Positions 42,155-50,990 of a stretch of 64,000 nt of DNA are shown here, piece after piece; the stretch's first letter is position 1; every line of letters starts with the position of its first letter. A model generated the notes under the pieces. It saw nothing but the letters and a program-made list of their open reading frames with translations, searched no databases and was not told the origin of the DNA. The translations under genes and the position numbers were made by a program. The DNA is from an uncultured Clostridia bacterium. GTDB taxonomy: Bacteria > Bacillota > Clostridia > Christensenellales > Borkfalkiaceae. The stretch lies in the NCBI GenBank assembly GCA_934278995.1, contig CAKQWM010000004.1:124001-188000 (forward strand), in the 5' to 3' direction.

Positions 42155-43678
42155 CTATTTAAAAAGATCGAGATATAAATTTTCGTATTCGACGGCGGAT
42201 TTTTTCCAGCTAAAATCTGTAGTCATCGCCGCTTTTACGATTTTATTGAAAGTTTTTTTGTCTTTATAAGTTTCTACTGCGTCAACGATTACGTTATACA
42301 TACCTTCGGCGTTGTAATCGTTAAAACCGAATCCGTTTCCGGATTTTCTCGTTTCGTTGAAAGGAATTATAGTGTCTTTAAGCCCGCCCGTTCTTCTTAC
42401 TATAGGCACCGCGCCGTAACGCGCCGCTATCATCTGAGAGAGTCCGCAAGGTTCCGACTTAGAAGGCATCAGATACAAATCTGCGCCCGAATAAATTTTT
42501 GAAGACATATCTTTGTTATAAGCAATTATAGCCTTCATTTTGCCCTGATAAACTTCGGACATATATTTAAAATAATTTTCGTATTCTTTATCGCCTTTAC
42601 CGAGTATCACGAGTTGCACGTCGAGCGACAAAATCTTTTCAAAAACGGCTTTTACGATATCAAGCCCTTTATGAGAAACAAGCCTTGTAACCATCGCGAT
42701 AACGGGTACGTTTGCTTTTTCGTTCAAGCCGAGTAGTTTTTGCAGTTCTTTTTTACAAACGGCTTTACCGGATAAATCGCTTGCCGAATAATTTTTAAAA
42801 ATCGCTTCGTCGGTCTCGGGATCGAACGTTTTTACGTCGATACCGTTTACGATACCCGTAAGTTTATATTGAGCGTCTCTTACGGCGTACTCTAAACCGC
42901 AGACGTATTCCGGCGTAAGAATCTCTTGCGCGTAAGTCGCGCTTACCGTACTTACTCTGTCGGCAAAAACAAGCGCGCTTTTCATCAGGTTGATACCGCC
43001 GTTATAGTCCATAGCGGGAAGATAAACGGGATCGATACCGAAAAGTTCGGATATATCGTCGTGAGAGTACTTGCCCTGATACTCTATGTTATGTATGGTA
43101 AACAGGGTTTTTACGTCTTTATATAAAGGATTGTTTTTATAGACCGTTTTAAGGTAAACTATTGCAAGCGCCGATTGCCAATCGTGACAATGCATTACGT
43201 CCGGATAATAATTAAGATGCGTCATAGCCTCTAAGACCGCGCGTGAGAAAAAGGCAAATCTTTCTCCGTCGTCGTAATACCCGTACAAGTTACCGCGTTT
43301 GAAATAATACTCGTTGTCTATAAAGTAAAAGGTTACGTTTTTGCGTTTATAGTAGAAAAGCCCGCAATACTGATTACGCCAACCGACGGGAACGTTAAAA
43401 TTAGTAACGTAGGTAAGATGAGTTTTAAAACCCTCCTCCATAGTACCGTAAAGGGGCAAAATTACTCTTACGTCGAGGTTTCCGTTTGCCGTAAGCGCTA
43501 CGGGAAGCGAACCCAATACGTCTGCAAGCCCGCCGGTTTTTATAAACGGCGTCGCTTCGGAAGCGACCATAAGAACCGAAAGTTTTCTTTCAACCGTAAA
43601 AGATAAAGGCTTTAAAGTTTCTTTTGTTTTTTCAAGAGACTTCGCGGTAGTTTTCTTTACTGTATTTTTTTCGCTCAT
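42155..43678 (-). CDS. glgA: Glycogen synthase
   Basis: This GT5 ADP-glucose glycogen synthase has 507 residues. The N-terminal ATPFIKTGGLADVLGSLPVA carries the KTGGL motif that binds ADP-glucose, and the C-terminal GADLYLMPSKSEPCGLSQMI carries the catalytic Glu region. The first 30 residues are a Lys/Thr-rich extension not typical of the family. AGGAGG lies before the ATG. Confidence 0.97.
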   Translation of the reverse strand: MSEKNTVKKTTAKSLEKTKETLKPLSFTVERKLSVLMVASEATPFIKTGGLADVLGSLPVALTANGNLDVRVILPLYGTMEEGFKTHLTYVTNFNVPVGWRNQYCGLFYYKRKNVTFYFIDNEYYFKRGNLYGYYDDGERFAFFSRAVLEAMTHLNYYPDVMHCHDWQSALAIVYLKTVYKNNPLYKDVKTLFTIHNIEYQGKYSHDDISELFGIDPVYLPAMDYNGGINLMKSALVFADRVSTVSATYAQEILTPEYVCGLEYAVRDAQYKLTGIVNGIDVKTFDPETDEAIFKNYSASDLSGKAVCKKELQKLLGLNEKANVPVIAMVTRLVSHKGLDIVKAVFEKILSLDVQLVILGKGDKEYENYFKYMSEVYQGKMKAIIAYNKDMSSKIYSGADLYLMPSKSEPCGLSQMIAARYGAVPIVRRTGGLKDTIIPFNETRKSGNGFGFNDYNAEGMYNVIVDAVETYKDKKTFNKIVKAAMTTDFSWKKSAVEYENLYLDLFK

Positions 43679-43697
43679 ACTGTCCTCCTTTTTATTT

Positions 43698-43724
43698 AAT
43701 AACCGACCTATAGGGCGGTTTTTA
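43698..43724 (+). repeat. TATA-centred dispersed repeat, copy 15
   Basis: Class 2 variant: TAACCGACC, TATA, GGGCGG, TTTTT. It lies between glgD and glgA, and AACCG-CC / GG-CGGTT are nearly palindromic about TATA. Confidence 0.7.
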
Positions 43725-43742
43725 CGTTTACGCCGAACGTCT

Positions 43743-44855
43743 TTACACGGTTAAGTCCTTTCTTAAATAGAAAGGTAAAGTTTCGCAACCGGATAAAACT
43801 CTTCTGTCACGTATGGTAACGTTTTTATCGGTAATGACGGCGTTGACGTTTGCGTAGTCGCCCACGACCGTACTCTTCATCAGGATACTGTTTTTAACGA
43901 CGGCGCCTCTTCCGATTTTTACGCCGCGGAATATGATGCTGTTATATACTTCTCCTTCGATTATGCAACCGTCGGATATAAGCGAGTTTTTGACGACGAC
44001 GTTCGCTCCGTATTCCGTCGGCGCGGAATCTTTGTTTTTAGTATAGACTTCCGACGCGCCGAACAACCCGTCGCGCGTCGATTTGTCTAATAGCGCGAGG
44101 TTTACGTTGTAAAAGCGTTGCAAAGAAGATATTTCTTCAAAATAGCCGATATGCTCGTATCCTATGACTTTCATCGCGTCAAGGTTTTGCGCAAGCGCTT
44201 CTTTTACGAAATGACGTATTCCGTGCGCTATGGCGTTTGCGACGAGCGACACCAGAAAATCTTTACGCATAATGCAGATGTTTCCGTAAATATCGACTTC
44301 ACCCGTCATTACGGGATCGACCGATAATTCCTTGACCGCTTTGTCGGCGTTCATTTTTAAAATAACGTTGTTGGTTCCCGAAATATCTCTTACGTTTTTT
44401 CTAACGTATAGGAGAGAAACGTCGGCTTTTTTGTCTATGTGGTTTTCGAGCATCTTTGTAAAGTTGATGTTGTAAACCGAATTTGTATCCGACATAACGA
44501 CGTAAGTTTCCTTACATCTGTTGATAAAACCGAGTACGGTTTTCAACGCTTCGAGCCTCGTGGAATAAAGCGTATCCGAATCTTTTTCTCCAAACGGAGG
44601 AAGCAAAACGAATCCGCCGTTTTTTCTTGCAAGATCCCACTCTTTTCCGCTTCCGACGTGGTCGATAAGCGACCTGTAGTTACGCTTGGTGACGCAACCT
44701 ACGTGGGTAATGCCGGAATTAACCATGCTCGATAACGTAAAGTCTATAAGGCGGTATCTGCCGGCAAAAGGAATCGCGCCTATCGTGCGGTTCATTGTAA
44801 GTTCGGGGACGTTGTTATCGTGAATGTTGGAAAATATAATACCTAATGCGTTCAT
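43743..44855 (-). CDS. glgD: Glucose-1-phosphate adenylyltransferase subunit GlgD
   Basis: This 370-residue GlgC paralogue resembles the GlgD subunit of Bacillota. It has GAIPFAGRYRLIDFTLSSMV and a C-terminal left-handed beta-helix (IIFRGVKIGRGAVVKNSILM), but the catalytic GGxGxRL loop at the N-terminus is missing (IIFSNIHDNNVPELT stands there). GlgD boosts GlgC activity in the heterotetramer. GGGAGG precedes the ATG, and the start is 15 bases from the glgC stop. Confidence 0.95.
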   Translation of the reverse strand: MNALGIIFSNIHDNNVPELTMNRTIGAIPFAGRYRLIDFTLSSMVNSGITHVGCVTKRNYRSLIDHVGSGKEWDLARKNGGFVLLPPFGEKDSDTLYSTRLEALKTVLGFINRCKETYVVMSDTNSVYNINFTKMLENHIDKKADVSLLYVRKNVRDISGTNNVILKMNADKAVKELSVDPVMTGEVDIYGNICIMRKDFLVSLVANAIAHGIRHFVKEALAQNLDAMKVIGYEHIGYFEEISSLQRFYNVNLALLDKSTRDGLFGASEVYTKNKDSAPTEYGANVVVKNSLISDGCIIEGEVYNSIIFRGVKIGRGAVVKNSILMKSTVVGDYANVNAVITDKNVTIRDRRVLSGCETLPFYLRKDLTV

Positions 44856-44870
44856 AATATAACCTCCCGA

Positions 44871-46058
44871 TTATTCTTTGGCTTCAAATATTTCGCCCGG
44901 TTCGATTACGGTGTTATCGGAAAGAACGCATCCTCTGCCGATTACGGAAATTTTACGACCGTTATCCGAAATTTTACCGATTTTCGCATTGTCGCCCACT
45001 ACTACGTCCTCGTCTAAAATAGCGTTTTCGATAACGGCGTTTTCGCCTATTACGACTCCTTTAAACAATACGCTGTTTCTTACCGTCGCGCCCTTTTTTA
45101 CCGTAACGTGATCGGACAAAACGGCGTTTTCGACGGTGCCGTAAATTTCACCGCCGAGCGACACTATACTGTTTTTTATTACAGCCTCATCGCCAACGTA
45201 ATGCGGAGGCGCTATCGGGTTACGCGAGTGTATTCTCCATTCTCTGTCGTTAAGTTCGAATTTGGGATTATCGCCGAGAAGATCCATATTCGCGTCGAAC
45301 AAAGAATCTATCGTTCCTACGTCCTTCCAATATCCCTTGAAGTTGTAAGCGAACATTTTTTCTCCGCCGGAAAGCATTGCGGGCAGAACGTCCTTTCCGA
45401 AGTCGTTGGAAGATTTCGGGTTTTTCGCATCCTCGTCAAGGTATTTATAAAGTTTGGACGCGGTGAATACGTAAATACCCATCGACGCGAGATTCGACTT
45501 CGGGTTTTTCGGTTTTTCTTCAAATTCGTAAATACTTCCGTCCTCGTTCGTGTTTAAAATTCCGAACCGCGAGGCTTCTTTAAGCGGAACCTGTATGGCG
45601 GCAATGGTGCAATCGGCGCCGTTCTTTTTATGCTCCGCTATCATGGCGGCGTAATTCATTTTGTAAATATGGTCGCCCGATAATATAAGCACGTATTCGG
45701 GATTGTACTGTTTTATAAAGGTTACGTTCTGGTAAATGGCGTTTGCGGTGCCTTTAAACCAATCGCTTCCCGTTTTTGCCTGATAAGGAGAAAGAATATG
45801 TACGCCGCCGAAAGATCTGTCCAGATCCCACGGCTGACCGTTTCCGATATAATCGTTAAGTAAAAGCGGCTGATATTGCGTCAGTACGCCCACCGTGTCG
45901 AGATCCGAGTTTACGCAGTTTGAAAGCGGAAAATCTATAATTTTATATTTTCCGCCGAAGGTAACCGCAGGTTTTGCGACTTTGCTTGTCAAAGCGTAAA
46001 GTCTGCTGCCTTGTCCTCCCGCCAAAAGCATGGCGACGCATTCTTTTTTTATTGCCAT
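44871..46058 (-). CDS. glgC: Glucose-1-phosphate adenylyltransferase GlgC
   Basis: This 395-residue enzyme makes ADP-glucose for glycogen synthesis. It has the nucleotidyl-transfer loop MLLAGGQGSRLYALTSKVAK, the sugar-binding FGGKYKIIDFPLSNCVNS, VLILSGDHIYKMNYAAM and EFEEKPKNPKS, with a C-terminal beta-helix. AAGGGGA precedes the ATG. Confidence 0.97.
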   Translation of the reverse strand: MAIKKECVAMLLAGGQGSRLYALTSKVAKPAVTFGGKYKIIDFPLSNCVNSDLDTVGVLTQYQPLLLNDYIGNGQPWDLDRSFGGVHILSPYQAKTGSDWFKGTANAIYQNVTFIKQYNPEYVLILSGDHIYKMNYAAMIAEHKKNGADCTIAAIQVPLKEASRFGILNTNEDGSIYEFEEKPKNPKSNLASMGIYVFTASKLYKYLDEDAKNPKSSNDFGKDVLPAMLSGGEKMFAYNFKGYWKDVGTIDSLFDANMDLLGDNPKFELNDREWRIHSRNPIAPPHYVGDEAVIKNSIVSLGGEIYGTVENAVLSDHVTVKKGATVRNSVLFKGVVIGENAVIENAILDEDVVVGDNAKIGKISDNGRKISVIGRGCVLSDNTVIEPGEIFEAKE

Positions 46059-46123
46059 ATTATCCCCTTTACGAATTTATTGTCAACGTAAGACGCTTTG
46101 CGCCTGCCGTCAATTCGCTTTTA

Positions 46124-48103
46124 TCAGTTTTCTTTTATAAGATACATAAACGACAACGGAGCAAGATTTACCTTGATAGACTTGCTTTTGCCGTTAGAAT
46201 GTATGGATTCCGCCGTAAATACCCAGTCGCCGGATTTATTGTAACCGCCGTACTTTTCATCGTCGGATAAAAACGCGAGTTTGTATTTTTGTCCGTTTAC
46301 GCCTATGCGATAATCGTAATGTGAAACGCCGGAAAAATTGATGACGCAAAGAAGAATTTCAGCGCTGAAACCCTTTCTTTCGTAGGCTAACACGTTGTTT
46401 TGCGCGTCGTCTGCAACCAGCCATTCAAAACCGTTCCAGTTGTTGTCTATAGAGTAAAGCGCGTCGTGATTTTTATAAAAATTATTGAGGTCTTTGAAGA
46501 ACCGTTGCATTTTTTTGTGAGCGTCGTATTCTTCCGTCAAAAAGTATTCGAGTCCTTTTTTGTAGTCCCATTCGTCAAACTGACCGAATTCCTGTCCCAT
46601 AAACATTAACTTTTTGCCGGGATGAGACATCATATATCCCATAAACGCCCTTACCCCTCCGAATTTATCAACGTAGGCGCCGGGCATCTTGTTTATGAGC
46701 GAACCTTTTCCGTAAACCACCTCGTCGTGAGAGATGGGTAAAATGTAGTTTTCGGAATAAGCGTACATCATCGAAAAAGTGAGTTCGTTATGATGATAGA
46801 ACCTGTACATCGGATCGGTTTCGATATACTTTAAAGCGTCGTTCATCCAACCCATGTTCCATTTGTGGGTAAACCCCAACCCCCCGACGTCGAGCGACCA
46901 GGTAACCTTCGGAAAGGCTGTGGATTCTTCCGCGACGGTAAGAGCGTACGGATAAGCCGTTCTGACCGCCGAATTGAATTTTTGTAAAAACGCGACGGCT
47001 TCGAAGTTTATGTTTCCGCCGGCGCTGTTACGCTCCCATTCGCCTTCGCGTCTTCCGTAATCGAGATACAACATTGAAGCAACCGCATCTACTCTTAACC
47101 CGTCAACGTGGTATTTATCGAACATAAACATGGCGGAGGAAACCAAAAACGACTGTACTTCGGTTTTGCCGAAATCGAAAACTCTCGTTCCCCAGTCTTT
47201 ATGTTCCCTCCTTAAAGGATTTTTGTCTTCGTAAAGGCAAGTGCCGTCGAATTCGTAAAGCCCGAAAGCGTCTTTCGGGAAATGCGCGGGTACCCAGTCT
47301 AAAATTACCGCTATATCCTGAAGGTGGAAAGCGTCGATGAGCGCCATAAAGTCCTTAGGCGTACCCATTCTCGAAGTCGGCGCGAAGTACCCCGTTACCT
47401 GATAGCCCCAACTCGGCTCGTACGGAAATTCGGTTATGGGCATAAACTCTACGTGGGTATATCCCATTTCCTTTACGTACGGAACGAGGGTTTCCGCAAG
47501 TTGAACGTAAGAAAGCGGCGAACCGTCCTCGTTTCTTCTCCAGGAAAGCAGATTGACTTCAAAAATATTGGTCGGCGCGTTATACACGTCGATATTTTTT
47601 CTTTTTTCCTCAAACTCGCCCGCCTGCCAGTTATAACCCTCGAGATCGTAAACCTTGGAGGCGTTTTCGGGAGGCGTTTCCGTATGGAAAGCGAAAGGAT
47701 CGGCTTTATAGTAAAAATTAAGCCCCGATTCGGGCGTTTTTAACGCGTACTTATAGATATCGTACTGCTTTATGCCCTCGATAAAACATTCCCAGATGCC
47801 GGCGCCGTTGATCCTCGTCATCGGGTTGGCGTTAGTATCCCACCCGTTAAAGTCGCCGACGACCGAAACCTCGGTACAATTCGGAGCCCATACTCTGAAA
47901 GACACCGTTTTTTTACCGTCTTTTTCGGTAAAGTGAGCGCCTAAAAATTCGTAGGAACGATAATTCGTGCCTTCGTGGAAAAGATAAACGGGAACGTCGC
48001 TTCCGTAATTTTGTTGCTTTTTTGTCGGCCGTCCGACTCTGCGTTTAGTAACGTCGGCGACTTCTAATTGAGTTTTTTTACGGTCTTCGATAACTTTTGT
48101 CAT
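46124..48103 (-). CDS. glgB: 1,4-alpha-glucan branching enzyme GlgB
   Basis: This 659-residue GH13 branching enzyme has a CBM48 N-domain (FRVWAPNCTEVSVVGDFNGW), then EFMPITEFPYEPSWGYQVTG, GLRVDAVASMLYLDYGR (nucleophile Asp), ALTVAEES (Glu) and ILPISHDEVVYGKGSLI. The first 45 residues are a basic extension with the AT-hook-like patch RRVGRPTKK. The start at 48103 follows AGGTGG. It is the first gene of the glycogen operon. Confidence 0.95.
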   Translation of the reverse strand: MTKVIEDRKKTQLEVADVTKRRVGRPTKKQQNYGSDVPVYLFHEGTNYRSYEFLGAHFTEKDGKKTVSFRVWAPNCTEVSVVGDFNGWDTNANPMTRINGAGIWECFIEGIKQYDIYKYALKTPESGLNFYYKADPFAFHTETPPENASKVYDLEGYNWQAGEFEEKRKNIDVYNAPTNIFEVNLLSWRRNEDGSPLSYVQLAETLVPYVKEMGYTHVEFMPITEFPYEPSWGYQVTGYFAPTSRMGTPKDFMALIDAFHLQDIAVILDWVPAHFPKDAFGLYEFDGTCLYEDKNPLRREHKDWGTRVFDFGKTEVQSFLVSSAMFMFDKYHVDGLRVDAVASMLYLDYGRREGEWERNSAGGNINFEAVAFLQKFNSAVRTAYPYALTVAEESTAFPKVTWSLDVGGLGFTHKWNMGWMNDALKYIETDPMYRFYHHNELTFSMMYAYSENYILPISHDEVVYGKGSLINKMPGAYVDKFGGVRAFMGYMMSHPGKKLMFMGQEFGQFDEWDYKKGLEYFLTEEYDAHKKMQRFFKDLNNFYKNHDALYSIDNNWNGFEWLVADDAQNNVLAYERKGFSAEILLCVINFSGVSHYDYRIGVNGQKYKLAFLSDDEKYGGYNKSGDWVFTAESIHSNGKSKSIKVNLAPLSFMYLIKEN

Positions 48104-48134
48104 AATCCACCTACCCCGAGTTATTTTCAATTTT

Positions 48135-48162
48135 ATTTTACCACATTTTTGGAATTTTGCAA
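48135..48162 (-). promoter_or_regulatory. Promoter of the glycogen operon
   Basis: On the minus strand TTGCAA (48157-48162), 16 bases, TAAAAT (48135-48140), about 32 bases before the glgB start. Confidence 0.55.
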
Positions 48163-48302
48163 TGCAAATTTATATATTTAACTAAATTTATTAAATTTAT
48201 ATGCCCGTTAAGCCGAAAAACTCACTCAAAGCGACTTAAATCCGCCTTTTACGACAAATTCGGAAAGTAAAAAAGGAGCGAAAAAATCGCACCTTTCAAC
48301 GT

Positions 48303-49016
48303 TTATAAATTCATTCCGCCGTCAACGGGAATAATCGCGCCCGTTACGTAAGTAGCGTTTACCAAAAAACAGACGGCGTCGGCAACGTCGTCGGGCGTTC
48401 CTATACGTCCGAGTAAAAGTTCGTCGCAAAAAGACTTACGCTCGGCTTCGGTTATATGAGCGTTCATATCGGTATCTATAAACCCCGGGGCGACCGCGTT
48501 AACCCTTACGTTTGCGGACGCCGCCTCTATGGCAAAAGCCCTCGTAAACGCGTTTATTCCGCCTTTGGTTGCGGAATAAACGGCTTCGCAAGCGCCGCCT
48601 CTTTCCCCGTAAACCGAGGATATATTTACAACGACGCCGCTTCTTCTTTCCAACATGTACTTAAAAACCGCTTTGGTCGTGTACATCGCGCCGAGCAAGT
48701 TCACGTTAACCGTACGCGAAATTACTTCTTCTTTTGCGTCAAGCAAAACGCTTTGCCGCGGCGCTATCCCTGCGGAATTTATCAATACGTCTATTTTACC
48801 GAATTTTTTAATAACGCCGTCCACCGCCGCCGTAACGGCTTTTTCGTCGGAAACGTCGGCTTTAACGGTAACAAAACCGTATTCCGTTTCAACTTTTTTT
48901 GCGGTATTATCATCGGAAAAATAGTTGATAACGGGCGTATAGCCCGACTTTTGAAGTTTTTTTGCAACGGCAAGACCTATACCTTTGGTTCCGCCGCTTA
49001 TAAAAGCGATTTTCAT
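48303..49016 (-). CDS. ymfI: Short-chain reductase, probable EF-P 5-aminopentanone reductase (YmfI type)
   Basis: This 237-residue SDR has the NADP-binding GGTKGIGLAV near residue 9, NSAG, the catalytic Ser/Tyr/Lys in SSVYGERGGACEAVYSATKG, and APGFIDTDM. The segment after the Ser (YGERGGACE before YSATKG) resembles Bacillus YmfI (WGETGASCE), which completes the 5-aminopentanol modification on EF-P Lys32. The efp gene lies directly upstream on the same strand, which supports that role over FabG. Repeat copy 16 lies in codons about 21-29 (KSGYTPVIN). Confidence 0.7.
   Translation of the reverse strand: MKIAFISGGTKGIGLAVAKKLQKSGYTPVINYFSDDNTAKKVETEYGFVTVKADVSDEKAVTAAVDGVIKKFGKIDVLINSAGIAPRQSVLLDAKEEVISRTVNVNLLGAMYTTKAVFKYMLERRSGVVVNISSVYGERGGACEAVYSATKGGINAFTRAFAIEAASANVRVNAVAPGFIDTDMNAHITEAERKSFCDELLLGRIGTPDDVADAVCFLVNATYVTGAIIPVDGGMNL
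48927..48952 (+). repeat. TATA-centred dispersed repeat, copy 16 (coding)
   Basis: Class 1 copy: GATAACGGGCG, TATA, GCCCGAC, TTTT. The halves CGGGC and GCCCG are perfectly complementary. It lies in the reductase gene, read antisense as SGYTPVI. Confidence 0.75.
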
Positions 49017-49036
49017 TTTTACCCTGATTGATAAAC

Positions 49037-49061
49037 AAAAAAGGGGAAAATCCCCTTTTTT
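49037..49061 (-). terminator. efp terminator
   Basis: AAAAAAGGGGA and TCCCCTTTTTT close a three-base loop, between efp and the reductase gene. Read-through or a second promoter would be needed for co-expression. Confidence 0.8.
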
Positions 49062-49067
49062 AAAGTC

Positions 49068-49628
49068 TTATTTTTTAACTCTTTCCATGTATTCGCCCGT
49101 TCTCGTATCGACTCTTATAGTGTCGCCTTCGTTAACGAACATAGGAACCTGAATGTTAACGCCGGTTTCGAGCGTAGCGTTTTTGGTAGCGTTGGTGGCG
49201 GTGTTGCCGGCAACGCCGGGATCGGACTGAGTGATTAAAAGTTCCACGAAGTTTTCGCATTCCACCGAGAAAGCGGAACCTTTATAAAATTTAACGGTTA
49301 CGGGATCGTTTTCTTTGATCCACTTCAAAGAATCTTCAACCTGATCGTAGTTTAACGGAATCATATTGTATTCTTCGTCCATAAAATAATAAAGTTCGCC
49401 GTCGTTATAGGAATAAGTCATCTTTTTGGTTTCGATAACCGCATTTTCAAACTTTTCGGTGGGGTTGAAGGTAAGTTGCAAAACTCTGCCGTCAACGATG
49501 TTTTTAAGGGTAGTTCTTACGAAAGCGGCGCCCTTGCCCGGTTTTACGTGTAAGAAATCGACCACAACGTAAATTTTACCTTCGTATTCGATAGTTACGC
49601 CTTTTCTTAAATCGCCTGCTGATACCAT
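49068..49628 (-). CDS. efp: Elongation factor P
   Basis: This 186-residue EF-P rescues ribosomes stalled at polyproline. The KOW domain loop FLHVKPGKGAAFVRTTLKNI carries the Lys (in PGKGA) that is modified in Bacillota. C-terminal OB domains end with ITQSDPGVAGNTATNATKNA and IRVDTRTGEYMERV. It follows pepP on the same strand, the usual order. Confidence 0.97.
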   Translation of the reverse strand: MVSAGDLRKGVTIEYEGKIYVVVDFLHVKPGKGAAFVRTTLKNIVDGRVLQLTFNPTEKFENAVIETKKMTYSYNDGELYYFMDEEYNMIPLNYDQVEDSLKWIKENDPVTVKFYKGSAFSVECENFVELLITQSDPGVAGNTATNATKNATLETGVNIQVPMFVNEGDTIRVDTRTGEYMERVKK

Positions 49629-49677
49629 AAATGTCTCCTGTTTATATGCTGTTATTTATTTTTATTTCGTAGGTTTC

Positions 49678-50706
49678 TTACTTTAAAACCTTAAGTTTTT
49701 TAGTAAAAGTCATGAAAGATCTGGCTTTTCCGTCGCGTAAAGTTACGCTGTCTTCTATTCTTATACCGAACTTCCCGTCAAAATAAACGCCCGGTTCGAT
49801 TGAAAAAATCATTCCGCTTTTTAAAACGCCTTTACCTTTCGGCGATACCGCGGGCGCCTCGTGAATATTAACGCCTATGCCGTGCCCCAACGAGTGCGTA
49901 AAGTATTTATCCATTCCGTTTTCCTTTAAAACGTTCCTCGCAAAAGCGTCGGCGGCGACGCATTTGGTGCCTTCGGATATATTTTCCGCAGCGGTAACGT
50001 GCGCAAGATAAACGGCGCGATAAGCGTTTTTAAACTCTTTATCGGGCGTCCCGTAATAAAAAGTCCTCGTCATATCCGAACAAAAACCTTTATATACGCA
50101 ACCGAAGTCAATCAGAACGGGCATATTCTTTTTCAAAACCGTTTCGCCCGTAACGTGGTGCGGAACGGCGGAATTTTTACCGAAAGCCACTATGGTTTCA
50201 AAAGAAGTCCCCGACGCACCGAGCATTTTCATGCGATATTCGAGTTCCGCCGCAAGTTCTCTTTCCTTTATCCCCTCTTTTATGAAAGGCAAAATCTGTT
50301 TCAGCGCTGTTTCGGCAATCTTACAAGCCCTTTGCGTTTTACTTAAGTCCGCTTCCGACTTTATAAGCATTAAATCTTTGATTTCCTGCGAAACGTCTTT
50401 GAGTTTATAGCCGGATTTTACGAAAACGTCATAATCAGACATAGTGGTTTTTGTATAATCCACTCCCAGAACTTCGATATCGTTTTCTTCGGCTATCCTC
50501 TTTAACTCGTCGTAATTAGAACCAAGAATTACTTTTATACCTTGCTTGGATAAAAGTTTTTTTGCGGCGTAAAAGTATCTGCTGTCGATTACGAAATACT
50601 CAAAATCACGCCCAAGAACGAGGTACCCGTCCGTGCTTTGATAGCCGGTAAAATACAAACGCTGTTTTTCGTCCGTAATTAAATATAATTCTTTTTTGTC
50701 AATCAT
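49678..50706 (-). CDS. pepP: Xaa-Pro aminopeptidase (M24)
   Basis: This 342-residue metallopeptidase has the creatinase N-domain (1-130) and the pita-bread catalytic domain. Metal ligands are visible in LIDFGCVYKGFCSDMTRTFY (two Asp), HSLGHGIGVNIHE (His), FSIEPGVYF (Glu) and GIRIEDSVTL (Glu). It cleaves N-terminal residues before proline. The start at 50706 follows AAAGG and agrees with the promoter position; the frame extends to 50754. It forms an operon with efp. Confidence 0.9.
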   Translation of the reverse strand: MIDKKELYLITDEKQRLYFTGYQSTDGYLVLGRDFEYFVIDSRYFYAAKKLLSKQGIKVILGSNYDELKRIAEENDIEVLGVDYTKTTMSDYDVFVKSGYKLKDVSQEIKDLMLIKSEADLSKTQRACKIAETALKQILPFIKEGIKERELAAELEYRMKMLGASGTSFETIVAFGKNSAVPHHVTGETVLKKNMPVLIDFGCVYKGFCSDMTRTFYYGTPDKEFKNAYRAVYLAHVTAAENISEGTKCVAADAFARNVLKENGMDKYFTHSLGHGIGVNIHEAPAVSPKGKGVLKSGMIFSIEPGVYFDGKFGIRIEDSVTLRDGKARSFMTFTKKLKVLK

Positions 50707-50724
50707 AGTGTTATACCTTTGATA

Positions 50725-50754
50725 ATAATAACATATAACCGCAAATAAAGTCAA
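50725..50754 (-). promoter_or_regulatory. Promoter of pepP-efp
   Basis: On the minus strand TTGACT (50749-50754), 18 bases, TATTAT (50725-50730). Confidence 0.65.
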
Positions 50755-50927
50755 TATCTAAAAGTAATTTTTTGATTTTTTTGTGGGTTTTTTATTCTTT
50801 TTAGACAGTTTTTACCGAATATCGGCTTGTTTTTTCTCTTAACACGGTTAAATCGTATTATTTCCCGCTCGCAAAAGAAAAAACAAATTGTAATTTTTGT
50901 TAAATAAAAAATATATGGAACATTCGT

Positions 50928-50956
50928 TTGACATAATACAGTTAATCGGATATAAT
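50928..50956 (+). promoter_or_regulatory. Consensus promoter of the radical-SAM DNA repair pair
   Basis: TTGACA (50928-50933), exactly 17 bases, TATAAT (50951-50956). The -10 box contains the first bases of an apparent ATG at 50955, so translation must start further downstream. Confidence 0.8.
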
Positions 50957-50990
50957 GTTTATAGAACGTTTGTTTGAGGTTAAGCCGCGT

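Noticed and set aside
48198..48215. AACGGGCATATAA as another repeat copy
   Set aside because: Only the left word and TATA are present; the right half is missing, so it was not counted.
50955..50990. ATG at 50955 as start of the radical SAM gene
   Set aside because: It lies inside a perfect -10 box, so the transcript begins downstream; the ATG at 50991 has GAGG upstream and fits the family N-terminus.
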